DNA from: Puniceicoccales bacterium Verruco_02
Lineage (GTDB): Bacteria; Verrucomicrobiota; Verrucomicrobiia; Opitutales; Oceanipulchritudinaceae
Reading direction: 5' to 3'
Assembly: GCA_001604585.1 (NCBI GenBank)
Contig: LVBW01000061.1
Span: 1-53,702 of the forward strand
Length of the DNA stretch: 53,702 nucleotides
Shown here one piece after another: positions 9,551 through 19,574 of this stretch (positions are counted from its first letter, which is position 1; every line of letters begins with the position of its first letter). The notes beneath the pieces are model-generated. The model ran no database searches and was not told the DNA's origin. It saw only the letters and a program-made list of their open reading frames with translations. The position numbers were made by a program, and so were the translations under genes.

Positions 9551-10600
9551 ATGAACAAAACCATATTAATCATACGAGCGACGTTCTTTGCCGTGTGCGT
9601 TCTTTGCGGCTACCTCATCGCATATTCCATCCCGGAATGGGACCAGAGCCGCTGGGTGGCGGTGGGCATAAGCGCCGCGCTTTCTGCCCTTGTAATACTG
9701 GTTGACATGCTGCTCAAGGGCTTTTCCCTTAGGGGCCTGTCCGCCATCACCTTCGGCATGTTCCTTGGCTGGCTGGCCAGTGCCATACTGGCCAATTCCC
9801 CGCTATTTGATCAGGGAGACCCGGAGCTGCTATACCTTTTCCGCATAGCGCTTTTCCTTATCCTCAGTTACATTGGTGCCGTTCTGGCCCTTCGCGGCAA
9901 GGACGAGTTCAGCATCATCATCCCCTACGTGCGCTTTGCCCCTCAGCACGTGGATGCCCCGCTGGCCGTTGTGGACGCCAGCGCCCTTATCGACGGGCGC
10001 ATTGTGGGCGTGTGCGAGAGCCGCTTCATGGGCTTTGGCCTTGTGATACCGACCTTCGTAATCGAGGAACTGCACCGCATCGCCGACTCGCGAGATGTGC
10101 AGCGCCGCGAGCGGGGCCGCAAGGGCCTGGAGACGCTCAACAAGCTGCGCGCCATGCCCTTTCTCAGCATTCATATACACGACAGCGACGTATCGCGGCA
10201 GGAGAACCTTGAAGCGAAGCTCGTCTTTGTTGCCAATTCGCTCAACGCCAAGCTCTTGACGACCGACTACAACCTCGCGCAGGTTGCCAAGTTCCACAAC
10301 GTGGAGTGGCTCAACCTCAATACCCTTGCCCGTTGTCTGCGCACGGAATGCGCCGTGGGGCAGCGCATGGAGGTGGATCTGGTGAAAGAGGGCAGGGAGG
10401 CGGATCAGGGCGTGGGCTATCTATCTGATGGATCGATGGTTGTGGTTACTGGCGGGCACGATTACATAGGCTCGACCGCGCTTGTGGAGGTGCAGAACAT
10501 TTTGCCCTCGGCAGGCGGGCGAATGGTCTTTGCCACGCTCGTTCCCGATTCCTTTGACGAAGACCCCCCAGCTTCGTATCAAAAGCGCGTAAAACCTTGA
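9551..10600 (+). CDS. PIN/TRAM-domain integral membrane protein (YacL-like)
   Basis: The 349-residue protein has four N-terminal hydrophobic helices (about residues 3-115). A PIN nuclease domain follows at about residues 140-265, starting at VVDASALIDGRIVGVCESRF and continuing with VIPTFVIEELHRIADS and LLTTDYNLAQVA, which supply the acidic metal-binding residues. A C-terminal TRAM domain is at about 280-340 (GVGYLSDGSMVVVTGG). This order matches the YacL family of Firmicutes and other bacteria, membrane-attached PIN proteins whose RNA target is not established. The catalytic Asp and Glu residues look intact, so ribonuclease activity is likely but inferred. It is transcribed divergently from nadC and is followed 177 bp later by the pilin gene. 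Confidence 0.85.
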   Translation: MNKTILIIRATFFAVCVLCGYLIAYSIPEWDQSRWVAVGISAALSALVILVDMLLKGFSLRGLSAITFGMFLGWLASAILANSPLFDQGDPELLYLFRIALFLILSYIGAVLALRGKDEFSIIIPYVRFAPQHVDAPLAVVDASALIDGRIVGVCESRFMGFGLVIPTFVIEELHRIADSRDVQRRERGRKGLETLNKLRAMPFLSIHIHDSDVSRQENLEAKLVFVANSLNAKLLTTDYNLAQVAKFHNVEWLNLNTLARCLRTECAVGQRMEVDLVKEGREADQGVGYLSDGSMVVVTGGHDYIGSTALVEVQNILPSAGGRMVFATLVPDSFDEDPPASYQKRVKP

Positions 10601-10777
10601 TAATCGGCGCTTAGTCTTGCAAATTGACATATGCTGGGTTCAGTATGCATACCCTGCCAGTGGTATGGAGACTGGTGGGACGGATAATCATCCTAATCCG
10701 GCTGCAAGGTCCATATTTGGGCAGTGTGGCCGATATCTCCGAACAATCCCCGAACAACATCAGGAGAGTATAATACG

Positions 10778-11134
<357 letters not shown>

Positions 11135-11176
11135 GCCTCCCCCAGAAAACGGTATTTACCATATCATTTCCCACAG

Positions 11177-11209
11177 CGGGCCGCCTCTTTCGGGGCGGTC
11201 CGTTTTTTT
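11177..11209 (+). terminator. Rho-independent terminator of the pilin gene
   Basis: A GC-rich stem (CGGGCCGCC pairing with GGCGGTCCG, one G-T wobble) with a loop of eight bases is followed directly by seven T residues. It lies 43 bp after the pilin stop and is the best-formed terminator in the window. Confidence 0.9.
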
Positions 11210-11290
11210 GCAAGTCTCAATGCTGGGTTGTGTCTAGCGCATCTTCCCTTGCAAGCCGGGGCTTTCGCTGCCAATGCTAGGTTCCTTCAT

Positions 11291-12709
11291 ATGGCAGGCA
11301 AGGGAAACAAACAGGCAACGTGGGGAGGTCGCTACCGCAAGGGGCCGTCCCCGCTCATGGTGCAGTTCAGCGAGTCGGTGTCCTTCGACCGCGAACTGGC
11401 CCGTTATGACATTCAGGGGTCCACCGCTCATGCCCGGATGCTGGCCCATGTGGGCCTTATAAGCGCCGACGAGCGCGACGCCATTGTGGCGGGGCTAACC
11501 TCGATACTGGAGCGCATTGAGGCCGGACGCTTCGAGTGGAAAATCGAGAGTGAGGACGTGCACATGAACATCGAGCAGGTCCTGCGCGATGAGGTGCCAG
11601 CCGGTGCCAAGCTGCACACTGCCCGCAGCCGCAACGATCAGGTGGCCACCGACATGCGCCTGTTCCTTCGCGAGGCCTGCGCCTTGGTGATGACAGACCT
11701 TGAGGCGCTGATGCTGGTCCTTGTCGATCTTGCCGAGAACAACGCCCACATTCTCTTACCCGGTTACACCCACCTCCAGAGGGCACAGCCTGTCAGCGCC
11801 GCGCATCACCTTCTTGCATGGGTGGAAATGTTCGCCCGCGACCGCAAACGCTTTGCTCAGGTGGCGGACGAGGTGAATGTGTGCCCCCTTGGCTCGGGGG
11901 CAATCGCTGGCAGCACCCTGCCCATCGACCGCGAATTCGTCGCCCGCGAGCTGGACTTTGTGGATGCCGAGGGTCGCCCGCGAATCACGCAAAACAGCAT
12001 GGACGCGGTGGCCGACCGCGACGGCTACATTGACTTTGCCCACGCCTGCGCCCTTTGCGGGGTGCATATGTCCCGCGTGGCCGAGGATGTGATACTCTGG
12101 AACAGTGCGGAGTTCTCCTTTGTGGAGCTACCCGACGAGTACACGACAGGCTCCAGCCTGATGCCTCAGAAGAAGAATCCCGACAGCATGGAACTAGTCC
12201 GCGGCAAGAGCGCCCGGCTGCAAGGCAACCTGCACGCGCTTTACGCTATGGTGAAGGGCCTGCCTCTGACCTACAACCGCGACCTTCAGGAGGACAAACC
12301 TCCGGTGTTCGACTCTCTTCGCCAGACCCGCGCCTGTCTTCAGGTGCTGGCAGGGGCGCTGGGCGGAGCCTGCCTCAATGGCGTCCGCTGTGCCGAAGCA
12401 GTGGCGGACCCGGCGCTGCTGGCCACCGACCTTGCCGATTACCTCGTCAAGCAAGGCGTGCCATTCCGCGATGCGCACCATATCGTGGGCGCAATGGTGG
12501 CAATGGCCGAGGACAAGGCAACGCCTCTAGACCGCCTGCGCGATGAGGATCTGAAAGCCCTGCATCCGGCCTTGGAAAGCGGCCAGTGGCGCGAGGTGTT
12601 CGACCTATCCCGTGCGATGGCCGCCCGCGATAGGCCCGGAATGCCCGGTCCGGCACAGGTGCAGACCCGCATAACCGCGTGGCGCGAAGAACTGTCCCGG
12701 CAGGGTTAA
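11291..12709 (+). CDS. argH: Argininosuccinate lyase
   Basis: ArgH splits argininosuccinate into arginine and fumarate, the last step of arginine synthesis, as a cytoplasmic homotetramer. The 472-residue protein begins with the typical [23 protein letters not shown] region. It carries the [19 protein letters not shown] segment, the [20 protein letters not shown] catalytic region and the superfamily signature [21 protein letters not shown] with its mobile serine loop. The ATG at 11291 gives the standard N-terminus; an upstream in-frame start at 11228 would add a non-homologous stretch. It stands alone after the pilin terminator, without other arg genes nearby. A MITE-like element begins 25 bp after its stop. 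Confidence 0.97.
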   Translation: MAGKGNKQATWGGRYRKGPSPLMVQFSESVSFDRELARYDIQGSTAHARMLAHVGLISADERDAIVAGLTSILERIEAGRFEWKIESEDVHMNIEQVLRDEVPAGAKLHTARSRNDQVATDMRLFLREACALVMTDLEALMLVLVDLAENNAHILLPGYTHLQRAQPVSAAHHLLAWVEMFARDRKRFAQVADEVNVCPLGSGAIAGSTLPIDREFVARELDFVDAEGRPRITQNSMDAVADRDGYIDFAHACALCGVHMSRVAEDVILWNSAEFSFVELPDEYTTGSSLMPQKKNPDSMELVRGKSARLQGNLHALYAMVKGLPLTYNRDLQEDKPPVFDSLRQTRACLQVLAGALGGACLNGVRCAEAVADPALLATDLADYLVKQGVPFRDAHHIVGAMVAMAEDKATPLDRLRDEDLKALHPALESGQWREVFDLSRAMAARDRPGMPGPAQVQTRITAWREELSRQG

Positions 12710-12734
12710 GCAGGACGCCTGTCCAGATTGAATC

Positions 12735-12930
12735 TAGAGCATTTTCCAGTTATCTTGCGCAGTCACGCAAGGTTCGCGGCGCGAACCTTGTTTCTGGAAC
12801 GAGTTGCTGGAAAAGTTTCGGCTGCGTTTCGCAGACGGGCAGGGCCTTGGCCCAGCCCTGTCTGCAAAGCCTTGCCGTCTTCTTTCCCAGCTGCTCGCCT
12901 GACCGCGCCATTTAACTGAAAAATGCTCTA
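12735..12930. mobile_element. MITE-like non-autonomous element with TA-flanked inverted repeats
   Basis: A 196-bp segment is bounded by an 18-bp inverted repeat, TAGAGCATTTTCCAGTTA at 12735-12752 and its complement at 12913-12930 with one mismatch. Each outer end is the dinucleotide TA, as expected for Tc1/mariner or IS630-type insertion at TA. The inside has no coding capacity. It contains a perfect 10-bp stem with a 3-base loop at 12768-12790 (CAAGGTTCGC-GGC-GCGAACCTTG) and a longer imperfect hairpin at 12831-12865 (GCAGAC...GTCTGC around a GGGC-rich core). It fills the gap between argH and the outer-membrane protein gene, which converge there. No matching transposase is in the window. An unusual terminator or a structured RNA is the alternative reading. 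Confidence 0.6.
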
Positions 12931-12955
12931 TTAGAACCGCCTTTCCCTGCAAACA

Positions 12956-12992
12956 ATACGGCGCGGCCCTTTCAGAAGGAACCGCGCCGTAT
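12956..12992 (-). terminator. Hairpin terminator for the outer-membrane protein gene
   Basis: A perfect 11-bp stem (ATACGGCGCGG at 12956-12966 with CCGCGCCGTAT at 12982-12992) lies 33 bp beyond the stop of the minus-strand gene. The T-rich stretch after it on the minus strand is short (TTGTTTG), so termination may be moderate. It sits just outside the MITE-like element. Confidence 0.6.
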
Positions 12993-13025
12993 GTTATCCG
13001 CTGTGTGATATAGCGGTATGTATGT

Positions 13026-14063
13026 TTAGAACTTCCAGGTACTGCCTATCATGCCGCGGAATGAGGAGTAGTCGCTACCGTTCTCGGATATAAGGGTCAG
13101 CTTCACCGAACGCTTCTGGGTCAGCTTGAAGCCTAGCGATACGGCGTAGGACTGGAAGCTGCTCACGTAGGTGTTGTCGGACTTCAGGTAACGAGTGTCC
13201 ATCACGTAGGCGCTGTATGTGAAGCGGCCGCGCATGTGGATGAGTTGGAGGCCGTTGATGGCCACCTGCTGCTCGTCGCGAATCGGGTCGGGGTAGCTCT
13301 TGATGCTGGAACAGAAGGCCGCGGATACGGAGTTGCCCATGTTGACCACCCAGCCGGGGGCGAACTGGTAGGCGAAGGAGCTGGACAGGCCGACGTTGAA
13401 CACCATAGAGCCAAGGTTCATGTCGCTTGATTCACGAACGAAAAGACCTGCGGAAGGAGTCAGGTTCCAGCGGAACGGCCCCTCGCTGGCCTTGGTGATT
13501 ACCTTGCGCGTGTAGGACGCATTCAGGCCGTAACCATAGACCTTGGCGTTGTCGAGCGTCATGTTGCCGCTGCTGTCCAGCTCGGCAAGGACGTCCTTTA
13601 GGTTGGTGATGCTGATCGGGATGCTGAAGTCGAGCTTGTCACGCTCGGAAATTGTGTAGCCGAAGGGGATGCGCAGCGTATATACGTTGGCCTTCATGCC
13701 GCCGATGTCGTAAGAACCTGTGCCCAGTTCCGCGCCGAAGGAGTCCAAGCGGCCAGTTGCGCTCACTGCGCCTTCGCCGGTGCCAGGAGTCGTCTGCGGC
13801 TCGAAGCTTTCGATGGCGGTGTCTGGCTCGATAAAGGCTGATCCCAAGGCCGTTTCCTGCGCGGCGATGGTGGTCGAAGCCAGCGGGTGCCCGTCGGTCA
13901 CTGCGGTTGGCGTTCCGGGATAGTCGCTGCCTTCGCCGTTGTATATGGGCGACCAGTAGTTGTCGTGTTCGTGATAGGGCGGGTCGTATGGGTCGTATTG
14001 TGCAAGTCCCGACAGGGACGGAATGACAATGGCAGCCAGTGTCAGGGAGATGAGTTTTCTCAT
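13026..14063 (-). CDS. Outer-membrane beta-barrel protein, unknown function
   Basis: Started at 14063, this is a 345-residue protein with a clear signal peptide (MRKLISLTLAAIVIPSLSGLAQ). A Tyr/Pro/Asp-rich segment follows (about residues 22-50), then a Thr/Ala/Gly/Pro-rich stretch to about residue 110. The remainder is alternating hydrophobic and polar strands rich in Tyr, Ser and Gly. It ends in Lys-Phe, matching the C-terminal aromatic signature recognised by the BAM complex. No porin or transporter family is recognised. A longer reading from 14156 would bury the signal peptide and is rejected. It converges with argH and is divergent from the AsmA-like gene, with 362 bp between the two starts. 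Confidence 0.7.
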   Translation of the reverse strand: MRKLISLTLAAIVIPSLSGLAQYDPYDPPYHEHDNYWSPIYNGEGSDYPGTPTAVTDGHPLASTTIAAQETALGSAFIEPDTAIESFEPQTTPGTGEGAVSATGRLDSFGAELGTGSYDIGGMKANVYTLRIPFGYTISERDKLDFSIPISITNLKDVLAELDSSGNMTLDNAKVYGYGLNASYTRKVITKASEGPFRWNLTPSAGLFVRESSDMNLGSMVFNVGLSSSFAYQFAPGWVVNMGNSVSAAFCSSIKSYPDPIRDEQQVAINGLQLIHMRGRFTYSAYVMDTRYLKSDNTYVSSFQSYAVSLGFKLTQKRSVKLTLISENGSDYSSFRGMIGSTWKF

Positions 14064-14425
14064 ATACGGATTAGCTTGGGTTGTTTGGGGCTGTGCAGCG
14101 CGATGCAAGCATTCGTCAAGTACTGCTACTTGCGAAGCATGGCAGTCCGGGTGCATAGTTTAGCTTTACAGCAATTAAAGCAGTTGTTCGGGGATGAGCA
14201 CGGGTTAAGCTTGGACAGCTATGCAAACAGTATTTATCAATCATGCTTGCAGTTCAAGAACGGAGCTGCCCGGATACGCTAGTATAGCATACTTTTCTCC
14301 CTACTTCACGTCACGATTTCTGCCGAAAACGTTACTGATTGCTCGCTACATGCACAGGGGTGCATGATGCGTCTGCATAACGCTTTCCGGAATGTCGGGC
14401 CAACTCCCAATCCATCATTCCCGTC
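14064..14425. other. 362-bp divergent intergenic region
   Basis: This gap separates the starts of the outer-membrane protein (minus) and the AsmA-like protein (plus), so it must hold promoters for both. It is AT-richer than its surroundings. Apart from the inverted repeat at 14349-14366 I see no coding sequence, RNA gene or strong consensus promoter. Confidence 0.5.
14349..14366. promoter_or_regulatory. Perfect 18-bp dyad, candidate operator
   Basis: CATGCAC-AGGG-GTGCATG is an inverted repeat with two perfect 7-bp half-sites and a 4-bp spacer, centred about 68 bp upstream of the AsmA-like start. Its size and position fit a dimeric repressor or activator site. No regulator is known. Confidence 0.35.
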
Positions 14426-17400
14426 ATGGCCATACGTAAACGCCGTTGGGTATTCATATACCTTCCGCTTACAGTAATATTTGTCCTTGTGGCGCTGTTG
14501 TTTACAAGCGGGCTGCCACTGACGCCATTCGCACGCATGGCCAAGGGGCCGGTGCAGTCTCTTGGCTGGTCGATGGATATTCGCAAGGTGTTGCTGCGCG
14601 GGCATTTCGATGGGCGTCTGTCCATTGTGGCCGATGACTTGCGCCTTGGAGACAATGTGCTTGAAGACGCGGTTACGGCGCCCAAGCTCCGCGTGGAGTG
14701 GCGCTTCTCGCGCATTCTGGGTTTGTCCCTCGCCCCCTCTCTTGTGGAGCTTGAGGGTTGCACACTAAGGGCGCACAAGAGCCGCGATGGCTTCATAGTA
14801 GTGCTTGCCCCTCCGAAGAAAGTGGCCGATGAGCAGGATGAAACACAGGACAAGGGCGAAATCCAGATCCCGGATTATGCGCTGCCCGGCGAAGGCGATG
14901 CCATGCTCTTTCGCTTGTCCGGGTTCACCCTGCTGATGCCGGGTGCGGAAGATGGCCCGGAGCTTGCATACGGCCTCGAAACAGAGGGCAGGGCAAGGCG
15001 CGAGGGGGGGCAGCTCCACGTCGCTATCGAAAGCCTGCTCAATCTGGACGGACAGAGGCTGACAACAGACATAATCGGGGCCGTTCTGGATCTGTCCGAC
15101 ATGAACCTGTCTCTGGAACTGCGTTCAAAGGTGGAGCTGGACACCGCCTTCGACAAAGTCCTAGCCGAGCTGCCCAACAAGGCATCTGGTCAGCTCCAGA
15201 TAACGGCGCGCGTCAACAGCAGCCTGATGAACCCAGATGGTTCCTCGATGAGCGCCATTGTTCTTGCCGACGGCCTTGCAGTGAGCGGAGCACCCTTCCA
15301 GCAGCAATTCATGACCGGGCCCATGAAGGTGGAGACAGACCTTGTGATGCGCGATTTGTCCGCCGGGCACAAGGGAATGGGGCTGAAGCTGAAGGCCGAC
15401 TTTGACAAGGGCGCTCTGATGCTGAACCTGGGCAGCGATGTGGAGCTTGATACAAGCAGGGTGGCCTTCGACCTGGATATGCAACTGGGGCGTTCCGCCA
15501 CGGCAAGGGAGTTTATCGAAGCCTTCGGCCTGCCGGAAATCGACCTAGGGGCCAGAATCGACATGTCTGGCGAGTTCGACGCCAAGGCGCTTTCTCTTCG
15601 CAAGCTCAAGTTCGACCTCGCAAGCGAGCCGTTCAGGATCCTTGACAAGGGGCGAGAGTATTCCATCCCCGCAATGGAGTTTGCCCTCTCTGGTGCGCTT
15701 GAAAACCTCGATCGCCCCTTGCCCGATGCCGGGCTGGACTGCACCTTGTCTGTCCGCAACTCATCCGGCCGGGTATGGAGCAGCAATGTGGGTATTCAGA
15801 TTCTGGATTCCGGCCGCGATGCCAGCTTGTCCATCGACAGCAGAGGCTTCGGCATGGATCTGGTGGCGGACTTTTTACCGGAGAATCTGGGCGTAAAGGC
15901 CGCGGGCCAGATAGACTTTCTCGCCAATATCAGCGGCGACATTCAGGCGCGGAGCCTTGCTGAGGCCAATGTGGAACTGCTGGTGCCGGGCGACTTGTTC
16001 ATCAGTGCGCCAGAGTATCTTGGGCGGCTGCTCGTAGTGAAGCCATTTGCCATCAGGCTGGGCGCTCGCCCGGCGGATGGTCTTCTCTGCGTTGTGGACC
16101 CTTTCCGCGTGGACATTGGGCCGATAAGCCTGATTTCGGACGGTATCGAGGTGCTTGGCCGTGAGGGCGAAGGGCCTGCCGGACGGGGCAGTGTGGAGCT
16201 TGGCCCGGTGCAAGCTTCGGCGCTCGTTCCATACATTGGGGAAAAGCTGGCCGCCGCTCTGCCTTTTCCCGCGCAGGATCTCGAAGAGCTGGGGCTGGAG
16301 CTGATGAGGGCAGATCTGGAACTTGAGCAGTACCGGCCCGGAGCACTTGCGGCCCGGCTTAACTGGGACTGCCGCTTTCGCATGAACGAGGGTGTGCTGG
16401 CCTTTTCCGCAGTGGCGGATCTGGACAGCGGGCGGGAGAGCTGGAGCCTGCGCCTCGATGTGCCCGACTTTGTGCAGGCCCAGTGGAAGCTCGCCCTCTT
16501 GCGCAGCCTGCCATTGCCGGAGCTGGACCTGCCCATGCATGCATGGGTGGAGGCCGCGGGCGGCTTTGACGGCAGCGTGGAGAGGGCGCGCTGGATGCTG
16601 GAAGCAGGGCCGGGACAGATAAGGCCAACCCTGCCCCTTGGCCCCTGGGAGAGCGGCTCTCTGCCTTTGGACCGCTTCGCCCTGGGGGGCAGCCTCGGAG
16701 CCGGGCTGCGAAGCGTGAGTGTGGACCTTCTGGAGCTATTCAGCGGCAGGGCAGAGCTGAGGTTCAGCCGGGTAAGCCTCGAATCCGACAATCCTCTGAC
16801 AAAGCTTGGCGGCGCAAGGGCGTACGCCGGGCTGTCTTTTGGCATGAAGCACTGGTATGTGGGAGACTTTGTGCAACTGTTCGGCCCCGGCTTTTTCGAA
16901 AAACTGGGTGCTGGAGCCGATGAGCTGAAGAGCATCGGACTGGAGTCCTTCGACTTTGATGCCGACATAGGCATTAGTGCCGATTCCGAAGGGGCTGTGG
17001 CAGTGGAAAGCGCGCGCAGCAGCAATCTCGCCGTATTTTTACTCGGTCAGGAGAGGGTGCCGGTCAACATCGACATTAGTGGCGAGACAGGTCGCCTTCT
17101 GGCCACGGCCAGAATTGAGGATTTGCGCCCGGACCGCATCCAGCTCCCCATGCTGGACAAGCTGCCCATCTCCCTTTCCGATGTGCAGATACCCTTCGGG
17201 CTGAGTCTTGCGCTCGGGGCCGCCATGCCCGGCAGCGGGCCTCTTGATCCATCCATCCATGTGTTGGCCCAAGCGGGGCCGGGGCGCGTTATTGCAGGGC
17301 CTATGTTGGCCGAAGATCTGCCCCTAAAGTTCATGCGCTGCGAGTTGGACCTCAAAGTCGAGCAGATGCTTGTCGAGAACATGCGCCTTGTTGCCGACTT

Positions 17401-19561
17401 TGACGGCCCGGTGTTCGCCATCGAAAGGGCGGACATCAGCCTGCTAAGCACCGACAAGCCGGGCCTAAGCAAGGCCGGTCTGCGCCTTGAGGGTTGGACC
17501 CTGCCCTGGCTATGGGCAAAACTTCCCAAGGATAAGCTGCCGGAGAATATTCGTGCCATGACGGAGGGCATCCGTCTTGCTGGCGGACTGGACAGCATGA
17601 GGCTGGATGCAGAGTTTGAGATCGACCCCGCCAAGGCCGATCCATCCGCCCTTCGCAGTTGCGCCCTCGATGCGCGGGTGTCCGGCATAGAGCTGAAGCT
17701 AAAGGGCTATCCGGCGCTGCACCTTGCAAGGCTAGACGCGCGAGGCGGGCTGGACAGCCTGCGAATCGCCCTTAGGGATGCCGGGCTTGATGGGGCAGGG
17801 TTCGAGAGTCTGGACATAGAGCTTAACCGCGTGCTTGCGCCAGAGTGTGCGCTGGGCATTGCATTCCGCGCCGGGCTGGATCTGTCCGCCCTGCACGGCA
17901 TAGCCGCAGACTGGGACGAGCGCCCAGAGCTGCTCGAAGGGGCACTTGTTCGCTCTCTGCGCGGCCGCATCGGGCTGGCGGGTACAGCGTCGCTACACCC
18001 TTTCATGAAGCCCATTGCGCCCCTGGCCGGGCTTGACATAAACTACGACGCGCTCGGCTTCGACTCGCCGCAGCCGGGCTTTTCGCTCGCTTCGATAGAC
18101 GGGGCCACCCGCATCGACTTTGCTGGCGAGGCCCTCGATACGCATACCCGGCTGGCCTTTTCTGGGCTGTCGCTGGGGGCACTGTTTGGTGGCGATGCAG
18201 TCTTGGACCTTGCGGCTGGGGCGGCGGACGACACGGCCACGGCCCGTCTGGACATAGACCTAGCCAAGAGCTTTGTAACAATCGACGCGCTGCATTGGAG
18301 TAAGCCAGCGGGCGTTGCTGCATCGCTCGGCTTTGGTGCAGGGCTGAAGTCCATAGCTTCCCCGGTGAAGGAAGTGGACTTCAGCTATTACGCCAAGAAC
18401 CTATTGTTCAACAGCGTGAAGGGAGTTGGGACTATGAAGCTTGATCCCGCCTTTGAAGGACCGCTGGGGCCGCTATGCAGCTTGTCGGTCAAGCGTATGG
18501 ACTTTGACCGCAGTGACCTTGGACTGGACCTCAGCGCTGAGAAAGAGAAGCTTGTGCTCGCCCTGCGCAGCGGACTCATAGACCTGCCGGATATATTGCG
18601 CGTTATTGAGCCACTTGTGTGCTCTTTCAACACCAAGCCCGGCAGCGACCCTGCCGCATCAGAGAGTGGCACAGTCGCGGGGCCTGCCTCAAGGGCGGCT
18701 TCGGCGCAGTCATCGACTCAAGCCCCGGCGGCCCCGGCTCGTACAGCAGGGACAGTGGTCGGCCCTGCCGCCACGGCCAATGAGCTGCCCACCGGCCCAT
18801 CTGCGGAGCCTGCTCCGCCGCTCAAGGCCCTGCCGGATATGGAACTTAGCCTGAATGTGGCCCGCTTGCAGACCGGCCTTGATCAGGGGCTGGACTCGCT
18901 CAGCCTGCGGGCCAGAGTAGAGGCCGGGGAGCCTTCGAGGGTGGTCTTTGGCGCCGACATTGGGGCTGGCCGTATGTTGACGCTCGCCCTTGATAGGCCG
19001 GTCAACGGGCGCTTCCCCTTGATGTTGTCCGTGGACGATGTGGGGCTTCTACTTTCGCGGGCGGTATCGCCCATACAGTCGCTCCCGCCGACAGAGTTGG
19101 CCGCTGGGACACTGTTCGGCTCCATTTGCGAAATGCCTGACTTGATTTCGGGCGGAACGCTGACGATAAGCGGCGACATCGGGCTTCAGGAGCAGTCTGC
19201 CAAGCTGGACTTGCGCATGGATAAGCTAGTGTTGCGTCAGGACATAACTTTCCTGACCCGCCTTGCCGGACTGGCAAAGAAGAGGGTGATATTGGAGATT
19301 CCCTTCAGCCGCTTCGAGCTTAACGGCATATCGGCCAATCCTGAGGCAGTGGGCCTAACTAGCGGCTACATCGACGGCCCGATTACCCTGATACTCGAAA
19401 AGGTGGACCTGTCGCTAATTCAGAAAAGTCTCCAGATGCGTGGCCGGGTGTTCGGCGTCTGCTTCGAGGTGGCAGGGCCGCTTTCCAACCTCCAGTTCTT
19501 CCTGTGTAGTGACAGCAAGGTGATTCAGAGCTTTACTGATGCCGACGACTTTGATTGGTAA
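14426..19561 (+). CDS. Giant AsmA-like envelope protein
   Basis: At 1711 residues this is the largest protein in the window. One N-terminal transmembrane helix (about residues 8-30, after MAIRKRR) anchors it in the inner membrane. The rest is a long periplasmic chain of repeated amphipathic beta segments (patterns such as LDLSDMNLSLELRSKVEL) of the kind that forms the hydrophobic groove of AsmA, TamB and DUF3971 proteins. A flexible Ala/Pro/Thr-rich linker lies at about residues 1412-1468 and separates a C-terminal domain of about 240 residues. AsmA-like proteins are thought to carry phospholipids or help assemble the outer membrane, and a bridge-like role is likely by analogy. A DUF481-type outer-membrane gene starts 13 bp after its stop, suggesting a coupled pair. 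There is no homology by eye to one named AsmA paralogue. Confidence 0.75.
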   Translation: MAIRKRRWVFIYLPLTVIFVLVALLFTSGLPLTPFARMAKGPVQSLGWSMDIRKVLLRGHFDGRLSIVADDLRLGDNVLEDAVTAPKLRVEWRFSRILGLSLAPSLVELEGCTLRAHKSRDGFIVVLAPPKKVADEQDETQDKGEIQIPDYALPGEGDAMLFRLSGFTLLMPGAEDGPELAYGLETEGRARREGGQLHVAIESLLNLDGQRLTTDIIGAVLDLSDMNLSLELRSKVELDTAFDKVLAELPNKASGQLQITARVNSSLMNPDGSSMSAIVLADGLAVSGAPFQQQFMTGPMKVETDLVMRDLSAGHKGMGLKLKADFDKGALMLNLGSDVELDTSRVAFDLDMQLGRSATAREFIEAFGLPEIDLGARIDMSGEFDAKALSLRKLKFDLASEPFRILDKGREYSIPAMEFALSGALENLDRPLPDAGLDCTLSVRNSSGRVWSSNVGIQILDSGRDASLSIDSRGFGMDLVADFLPENLGVKAAGQIDFLANISGDIQARSLAEANVELLVPGDLFISAPEYLGRLLVVKPFAIRLGARPADGLLCVVDPFRVDIGPISLISDGIEVLGREGEGPAGRGSVELGPVQASALVPYIGEKLAAALPFPAQDLEELGLELMRADLELEQYRPGALAARLNWDCRFRMNEGVLAFSAVADLDSGRESWSLRLDVPDFVQAQWKLALLRSLPLPELDLPMHAWVEAAGGFDGSVERARWMLEAGPGQIRPTLPLGPWESGSLPLDRFALGGSLGAGLRSVSVDLLELFSGRAELRFSRVSLESDNPLTKLGGARAYAGLSFGMKHWYVGDFVQLFGPGFFEKLGAGADELKSIGLESFDFDADIGISADSEGAVAVESARSSNLAVFLLGQERVPVNIDISGETGRLLATARIEDLRPDRIQLPMLDKLPISLSDVQIPFGLSLALGAAMPGSGPLDPSIHVLAQAGPGRVIAGPMLAEDLPLKFMRCELDLKVEQMLVENMRLVADFDGPVFAIERADISLLSTDKPGLSKAGLRLEGWTLPWLWAKLPKDKLPENIRAMTEGIRLAGGLDSMRLDAEFEIDPAKADPSALRSCALDARVSGIELKLKGYPALHLARLDARGGLDSLRIALRDAGLDGAGFESLDIELNRVLAPECALGIAFRAGLDLSALHGIAADWDERPELLEGALVRSLRGRIGLAGTASLHPFMKPIAPLAGLDINYDALGFDSPQPGFSLASIDGATRIDFAGEALDTHTRLAFSGLSLGALFGGDAVLDLAAGAADDTATARLDIDLAKSFVTIDALHWSKPAGVAASLGFGAGLKSIASPVKEVDFSYYAKNLLFNSVKGVGTMKLDPAFEGPLGPLCSLSVKRMDFDRSDLGLDLSAEKEKLVLALRSGLIDLPDILRVIEPLVCSFNTKPGSDPAASESGTVAGPASRAASAQSSTQAPAAPARTAGTVVGPAATANELPTGPSAEPAPPLKALPDMELSLNVARLQTGLDQGLDSLSLRARVEAGEPSRVVFGADIGAGRMLTLALDRPVNGRFPLMLSVDDVGLLLSRAVSPIQSLPPTELAAGTLFGSICEMPDLISGGTLTISGDIGLQEQSAKLDLRMDKLVLRQDITFLTRLAGLAKKRVILEIPFSRFELNGISANPEAVGLTSGYIDGPITLILEKVDLSLIQKSLQMRGRVFGVCFEVAGPLSNLQFFLCSDSKVIQSFTDADDFDW

Positions 19562-19574
19562 TGTCCTACACACC

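Noticed and set aside
10624-10652. TTGACA hexamer as a promoter for the pilin gene
   Set aside because: The -35 match is perfect, but no acceptable -10 box occurs at a proper spacing, so it is only noted under the pilin entry.
15943-17025. 360-codon minus-strand open frame inside the AsmA-like gene
   Set aside because: It is Ser/Arg/Pro-rich, a typical shadow of GC-rich coding DNA, and the opposite strand is a convincing continuous gene.
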